Positions 6,301 through 7,753 of a stretch of 7,753 bases of DNA are shown piece by piece. The stretch is from Candidatus Mesolinea sp. UBA5823. Its GTDB lineage: Bacteria > Chloroflexota > Anaerolineae > Anaerolineales > Anaerolineaceae. A model generated the notes under the pieces. That model was not told the origin of the DNA, made no database searches, and saw only the letters and a program-made list of their open reading frames with translations. The DNA lies in the NCBI GenBank assembly GCA_002417685.1, contig DICP01000124.1, forward strand, positions 319-8,071. Reading direction: 5' to 3'. Each line of letters begins with the position of its first letter. The stretch's first letter is position 1. Both the position numbers and the translations under genes were made by a program.

Positions 6301-7753
6301 TGGTACATTGATGATGTCGTGGTATCGGTAGCTGAACCGTTTGTTGTTGCTGCCCCATGTGTGGTCATTCCCGGCGGTGCGGTGGCTGGCTATGTTACGG
6401 ATGAGATGACCAGCGAACCTCTCATCGGAGCGGATGTTTATAGTGACACGGCTGCAACCGTGAGCTTTGTGCTGGAAGATGACCCTGACAATGCCGGTAT
6501 TTACTGGCTGTTCCAGCCGACTGATACGGATCCGGAGGAAGTGTTATTCACGGCCTCTAAGGATCTGTATGCAGATGAAACGGCAACGGTGAGCGTAAGG
6601 CAGAATGCTGTAACACAGCAAGACTTCGCGCTGGGCACTGGCGAATTGACCTTTGCCCCGACCGAGTTCGAATTTACCATGGACATGGGAGATGCGCCAG
6701 AGACGGATACGCTCACCATTGGCAACATTGGCACAAGCGAGGCGTCTTTCGAACTGGTTGAAAAAGATGAAGGCTTCTCCCCATTGAGTATTTCTGCCTT
6801 TACCGGCGAGCTGCCTGAAGATAACCGCGAGGTTTCATTAGGGCGCGCGCCACAGGCTGCTGCCAACGTTCCAGCTGCCAGTTCTGCAAAGAACGACCTG
6901 GGCGGCATCCTAACTGCCGAACCGGCTTTTGCTATGGATGTTTACCCTGGTGAAAACCTGGTTTACATTCCCGATACGACAGTTCCAGGCACTTGGGAAG
7001 TCGTTGGTTCGATTTCTGGCATGACTTTCTTTGCTGGCGACTTCGTTGGCGGAGATTTTGACACAATGTATGTTGTCAACTCCGATAACAACGGACTCTA
7101 TGCAGTAGATACTGCCAATGGCGCTTACACGCAGATTGGCACGACCACTCCCCCTGCCGGCTCAATTAACGGCCTAAGTGGAACGCCAGACGGCACCATG
7201 TACGGCATCGCTGGTGACTGCTCAACGAGCTATCTGGTTACGATTGACATTCCTTCTGGCGAGACGACCAATATCGGGGCAATCTCTGGTGTTGGCTGCG
7301 GCATTGACCTGGCGTATAACACGAACGATGACATGATTTACGTGGTCGACTTGCTTACCTCGAGCTTGTTCCGTGTAGATCCTGTTACAGCAGCAGCTAC
7401 TTTAGTGGGATCCTTAGGGGTAAGCCCGAACTATGCTCAGGGCATGGATTTTGAAGAAGAATCCGGCGTGCTTTACTGGGCAGCCTATACGACATCGGGT
7501 GAACTGCGCGTGATCGATACTAACACTGGTGCTAGTACTTTGATTGGTGCCTTCCCGGGCGGTGCTGAGGTGGACTGCTTAGCTTTTCCGACTGGCGGTT
7601 CTGCGGATGTGCCCTGGCTCTCGGAAGATCCTGTTTCAGGCACGGTGCCTGAGGATGGAACCGTAGATGTTACGATTACGGTGGATCCATCTAGTTTAGG
7701 CCAACCCGGTGATTATGAGGCTGCTTTGAAAGTGAAGCACAACACGCCCTACA
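3349..7753 (+). CDS. Secreted subtilisin-family (S8) serine protease, multidomain, 3' end outside window
   Basis: At least 1468 codons are open with no frameshift. Residues 1-29 are a signal peptide (basic MQKKSTSK, hydrophobic core, cleavage likely after SQA). Residues about 57-150 resemble an I9-type prodomain. The S8 domain spans about 165-482. Its triad is Asp197 (VVANIDTGV), His240 (SGHGTHT) and Ser412 (SGTSMASPH), with oxyanion Asn338 (SAGNEGPG); FTVQSLDWGI, NNSWGG and SFSSRGP suggest bacillopeptidase F-like enzymes. This domain has 14 cysteines, unusual for subtilases and pointing to disulfides outside the cell. Next come two carboxypeptidase-regulatory-like beta-sandwiches (about 485-565 and 566-660), two MAM/jelly-roll-like repeats (673-832, 838-995), a third regulatory-like domain (about 1008-1100), and an Ig/BACON-like domain (from 1100) apparently interrupted by a propeller-like region and resuming at VPWLSEDPVSGTVP (1422-1435). 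No anchor is visible because the C terminus is missing. It likely degrades extracellular protein. Protease identity is near certain; the fold names of the accessory modules are less so. Confidence 0.95.
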   Translation, partial: MQKKSTSKVLALFLMVALLLGVVVNTSQANVTSASTMQSLDKVETEVLDAISTKGSSDFVIEMAEHADLKAAYAIKDWSERGWYVYNTLKEVADRTQKPILLLLDQRGIKYQSFFAGNEIAVTAGDMSVLSQIAALDSVEHIRYPRTAHIDPITSLSKDLFNFTVQSLDWGITDTNADDFWSTFGMQGDGIVVANIDTGVQWNHPALDQAYKCGTNPSDPNCWYDPSNICGGAMCDNSGHGTHTMGTMVGDDDPTLAYQVGMAPNAQWIACKGCESNTCSDTALNACADWILAPNNDPDNRPNVVNNSWGGGGGDDWYQAKVVAWRAAGIFPAFSAGNEGPGCSTLGSPGDYQESFGTAAHSSSRTIASFSSRGPGIFGDDPYTKPNISAPGVSICSSVPGSGWDCTYSGTSMASPHSAGAVALLWSCNSELIGDMDATFEVLQDTADTPPDGTCGAPADGEGNYTYGYGYLNVLAAGQQVCSAGTITGSVKSNSVPIEGATVTADNGEGVVIDTETGADGIYTLNAPAGTYTVTATKYGFTEDIETGVVVAEGGTVVVDFTIEPLALTIVSGVVYDAGVEGLGLHGYPLYASIHISASGFDQTIYSDPITGEYSIELVSETEHTFEVTSVVSGYEPLVETVTPTAETLTHDIGLGIDGEVCAAPGYQPDYDFFWSFEQSDGGFTPGGTTSFAWGDFTSGPMEGHSGTKGIATNPAGNYNPNELGYMLSPVIDLSGYGTNTPVIQWWDWKDIESVSWDWARFDVTKDGGVTWTTVWGPVGGVHDTEYHQQTVVLDPSYNVSDFQFRFYFKSDSSVQYAGWYIDDVGIVEIAAPLPTVFYSSDFESNDGGFVVSGTSPSWEVGKPTSGPGAAHSGLVVWATNLAGNYNNNEDSYITSPVIDLSANPTLAPTISFYHWMQSESNTFDWGSVEATKDGGVTWDIIWQKFGNITEWTPKSLQLDPSYAVSNFQFRFHFHSDGSVNYPGWYIDDVVVSVAEPFVVAAPCVVIPGGAVAGYVTDEMTSEPLIGADVYSDTAATVSFVLEDDPDNAGIYWLFQPTDTDPEEVLFTASKDLYADETATVSVRQNAVTQQDFALGTGELTFAPTEFEFTMDMGDAPETDTLTIGNIGTSEASFELVEKDEGFSPLSISAFTGELPEDNREVSLGRAPQAAANVPAASSAKNDLGGILTAEPAFAMDVYPGENLVYIPDTTVPGTWEVVGSISGMTFFAGDFVGGDFDTMYVVNSDNNGLYAVDTANGAYTQIGTTTPPAGSINGLSGTPDGTMYGIAGDCSTSYLVTIDIPSGETTNIGAISGVGCGIDLAYNTNDDMIYVVDLLTSSLFRVDPVTAAATLVGSLGVSPNYAQGMDFEEESGVLYWAAYTTSGELRVIDTNTGASTLIGAFPGGAEVDCLAFPTGGSADVPWLSEDPVSGTVPEDGTVDVTITVDPSSLGQPGDYEAALKVKHNTPY
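5365..5844 (+). repeat. MAM/jelly-roll-like module, copy 1, within the protease
   Basis: Residues 673-832 are the first of two related modules. Shared landmarks are FExxDGGF, TSGPxxxHSG, AGNYNxNE, SPVIDLS, TKDGGVTW, LDPSYxVSxFQFRF and GWYIDDV. Aromatic-rich modules of this type accompany secreted proteases and probably bind proteins, carbohydrates or the cell surface; the ligand here is unknown. Confidence 0.7.
5860..6333 (+). repeat. MAM/jelly-roll-like module, copy 2, within the protease
   Basis: Residues 838-995 repeat the preceding module with an offset of 165-166 residues. The end segment FQFRFYFKSDSSVQYAGWY in copy 1 corresponds to FQFRFHFHSDGSVNYPGWY here. Similarity also persists in the DNA (TTCCAATTCCG at 5755 and 6250), consistent with an internal duplication that has since diverged. 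Confidence 0.7.
6913..7599 (+). repeat. Propeller-like repeat region inside the protease
   Basis: Residues about 1189-1417 contain four units of roughly 42 residues built as a strand, xMYxV, a polar turn, LxxVDxxTGxxTxIG. The units contain TMYVV...LYAVDTANGAYTQIG (1239-1264), TMYGI...LVTIDIPSGETTNIG (1283-1310), MIYVV...LFRVDPVTAAATLVG (1329-1354) and VLYWA...LRVIDTNTGASTLIG (1374-1401). A partial fifth unit, EVDCLAFPTGG, follows, and the leading segment AFAMDVYPGENLVYIP could complete it. This is the pattern of a beta-propeller. Flanking Ig/BACON-like sequence on both sides suggests an inserted domain. Confidence 0.6.

Noticed and set aside
6501..6908. 135-residue minus-strand open frame antisense to the protease
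   Set aside because: It lies wholly within the protease frame, its product is Ser/Ala-rich low-complexity with no recognisable motif, and it has no independent support. It is a shadow of codon bias on the opposite strand. The same applies to the other short frames inside upp, mutY, the MBL-fold gene and the protease.

Overview
The window looks like a bacterial chromosomal contig of roughly 50% GC, most likely from a Chloroflexota/Anaerolineae-type organism. That placement is an inference. It rests on the small dimeric alpha/beta-barrel-like protein, the unusual MBL-fold protein beside mutY, and the large secreted S8 protease carrying carboxypeptidase-regulatory, MAM-like and propeller-like modules. 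No rRNA or other phylogenetic marker is present to confirm it.

Layout. On the + strand, positions 1-730 hold the 3' end of a probable membrane-protein gene, coupled by a one-base TAATG overlap to a complete uracil phosphoribosyltransferase gene (upp). A minus-strand operon converges on upp with only 11 bp between the stop codons, and a hairpin covers that junction. The operon reads, in transcription order, a degenerate MBL-fold (UlaG/COG2220-like) protein at 2773-2123, a 100-residue probable dimeric alpha/beta-barrel protein at 2117-1815, and mutY at 1815-742. Its genes abut or overlap, so they are probably translated in concert. A 575-bp AT-rich divergent intergenic region (2774-3348) follows. 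It carries a repeated CCYTTYGGGCAT(TATAC) element around a good minus-strand promoter. On the + side it has a long nested inverted repeat, a perfect Shine-Dalgarno sequence with no start codon, and short direct repeats. From 3349 to the window edge runs one uninterrupted + strand reading frame of at least 1468 codons, encoding a secreted subtilisin-family (S8, bacillopeptidase F-like) protease. Its C-terminal half is a string of beta-sandwich modules plus a propeller-like repeat region that appears to be inserted inside an Ig/BACON-like domain. Its 3' end lies outside the window.

Function. upp is pyrimidine salvage and mutY is oxidative-damage DNA repair. The two small genes cotranscribed with mutY have no certain function. 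The protease acts outside the cell, probably on proteins or peptides used as nutrients, and is transcribed separately from a long structured leader. I see no mobile element, CRISPR array, tRNA or defence system. The most unusual items are the structured and repetitive divergent regulatory region, the MBL-fold protein that has lost most of its metal ligands, and the nested multi-domain layout of the protease.
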